64,000 bases of DNA from Salinimicrobium sediminis (GTDB lineage Bacteria > Bacteroidota > Bacteroidia > Flavobacteriales > Flavobacteriaceae): positions 682,001 through 746,000 of the forward strand of contig NZ_OCMF01000001.1 of assembly GCF_900215295.1 (NCBI RefSeq). The letters run 5' to 3'. A model generated the notes under the pieces. It was not told the origin of the DNA. It saw only the letters and a program-made list of their open reading frames with translations, and did no database searches. The position numbers and the translations under genes are program-made. This document shows, piece by piece, positions 63,397 to 64,000 of this stretch. Position 1 is the stretch's first letter; each line of letters starts with the position of its first letter.

Positions 63397-64000
63397 TTAA
63401 TGTTTTTTAATTAACAACCTTGTGGTCACTTCATCAAAAGAAACTTCCAGTCCGTTGTTCACTTCTTCTGCTAAGTCGAGATTTGCAGTGAGGGTTTCGG
63501 TTTTAATATATTCTATATTTTGTTCGACGGCCTCCTCGACAGTACCATCCTTTTGTAGGGTCACATCTATCTTATCGGTTACTTCAAATCCCGAATCCTT
63601 TCTAAAATTCTGAATTCTGTTCACCAATTCTCTTGCAATTCCTTCTCTCTTTAATTCTTCTGAAATAGTGATATCAAGAGCTACCGTAATATTTCCTGAA
63701 TTCGCTACCAGCCATCCTTCAATATCCTGCGAAGTGATCTCCACATCGCCTGATTCTAATGTAAGCAATTTCCCATTAACGTCAACTTCAATTTTCCCTT
63801 CCCTCTCAATTATTTGAATGTCTGCGGAAGTGAAACTGTTGATCTTCGCAGCAATAAGCTTCATATCCTTTCCAAAGCGGGGTCCAAGGACTTTGAAGTT
63901 AGGTTTTATCTGTTTAACCAGGATGCCTGAAGCATCATCTATTAGCTCCAGCTCCTTGACATTTACTTCAGATTTTATAAGATCGGCTACGGCCTTTATC
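63397..64000 (-). CDS. ileS: isoleucyl-tRNA synthetase, C-terminal part (runs off the window)
   Basis: Only the C-terminal 201 residues are inside the window; the frame is open to the right edge. The edge sequence reads KAVADLIKSEVNVKELELI and then PNFKVLGPRFGKDMKLIAA, a typical C-terminal region of a class I IleS, followed by REGIARELVNRIQNFRKDSGFEV. The Met at 63864 is internal and not a start. dksA follows 5 bp after the stop, so the two are co-transcribed. Confidence 0.92.
   Translation of the reverse strand, partial: IKAVADLIKSEVNVKELELIDDASGILVKQIKPNFKVLGPRFGKDMKLIAAKINSFTSADIQIIEREGKIEVDVNGKLLTLESGDVEITSQDIEGWLVANSGNITVALDITISEELKREGIARELVNRIQNFRKDSGFEVTDKIDVTLQKDGTVEEAVEQNIEYIKTETLTANLDLAEEVNNGLEVSFDEVTTRLLIKKH

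Noticed and set aside
1-64000. Search for CRISPR arrays, tRNA or rRNA genes, insertion sequences, integrases and phage genes
   Set aside because: No regular spaced repeats, no tRNA T-loop-like motifs in the intergenic regions and no transposase or integrase reading frame were seen. The only mobile-like candidate is the S23 unit.

Overview
The window is a 64 kb stretch of chromosome from a member of Bacteroidota, most probably a marine Flavobacteriaceae relative of Gramella or Salinimicrobium (the genus is an inference). Indicators are TonB-dependent receptors with N-terminal carboxypeptidase-regulatory-like domains, a type IX secretion C-terminal domain, many lipoproteins, the conserved ileS-dksA-lspA order, DUF3078, DUF2480 and DUF5689 proteins, and promoters of the TTG / TAnnTTTG kind typical of the phylum. 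Coding density is very high. I see no tRNA, rRNA, CRISPR array, prophage or insertion sequence.

Layout. 0-7 kb: exonuclease III, a large secreted multi-domain protein, glycyl-tRNA synthetase and a coiled-coil membrane protein. 6.5-11.5 kb: ComF, a bacterial Ig-like lipoprotein, an omega-amidase-type nitrilase and the transaminase that plausibly feeds it. 11.5-15 kb: succinate dehydrogenase sdhCAB. 15-19 kb: aminopeptidase P, an alpha/beta hydrolase, a small CxxC protein and ThiL. 19-28 kb: a long suf operon (sufA, S23 four-helix-bundle gene, sufB, lipoprotein, sufC, sufD, sufS, META lipoprotein, sufE, sufT-like, DUF2480, DUF3078). 28-31.5 kb: HflX, a two-repeat lipocalin-like protein, and two tandem small lipoproteins produced by a segmental duplication that also left a decayed gene tail. 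31.5-35.4 kb: an FAD oxidoreductase and a prolyl oligopeptidase.

35.4-45 kb is an outer-membrane uptake region: two distantly paralogous TonB-dependent receptors, each followed by its own surface-type lipoprotein (a DUF5689 protein; an unrecognised four-repeat protein), with a secreted endonuclease/exonuclease/phosphatase between them. 45-50 kb is a tight operon of a DUF3108 protein, tryptophan dioxygenase, an M23 peptidase and glucose-6-phosphate isomerase. 50-52.5 kb is the homogentisate branch (hmgA, hpd), and 52.5-56.6 kb holds uvrC with a patatin/beta-barrel protein.

56.9-59.7 kb is a compact operon of a retropepsin-like RimB protease, RimK, an AstE-like metallohydrolase and formyltetrahydrofolate cyclo-ligase. 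It is followed by a soluble PAS histidine kinase with a receiver-only regulator (59.8-61.7 kb), then lspA, a putative adhesin, a DksA-like protein without an intact zinc finger, and the 3' end of ileS running off the window. Most genes are housekeeping. The features most worth a second look are the RimB-RimK-AstE cassette, the non-Fe-S genes inside the suf operon with S23 flanking repeats, the duplicated lipoprotein block, the paired receptor/lipoprotein loci, and an M23 peptidase whose third zinc ligand is Cys.
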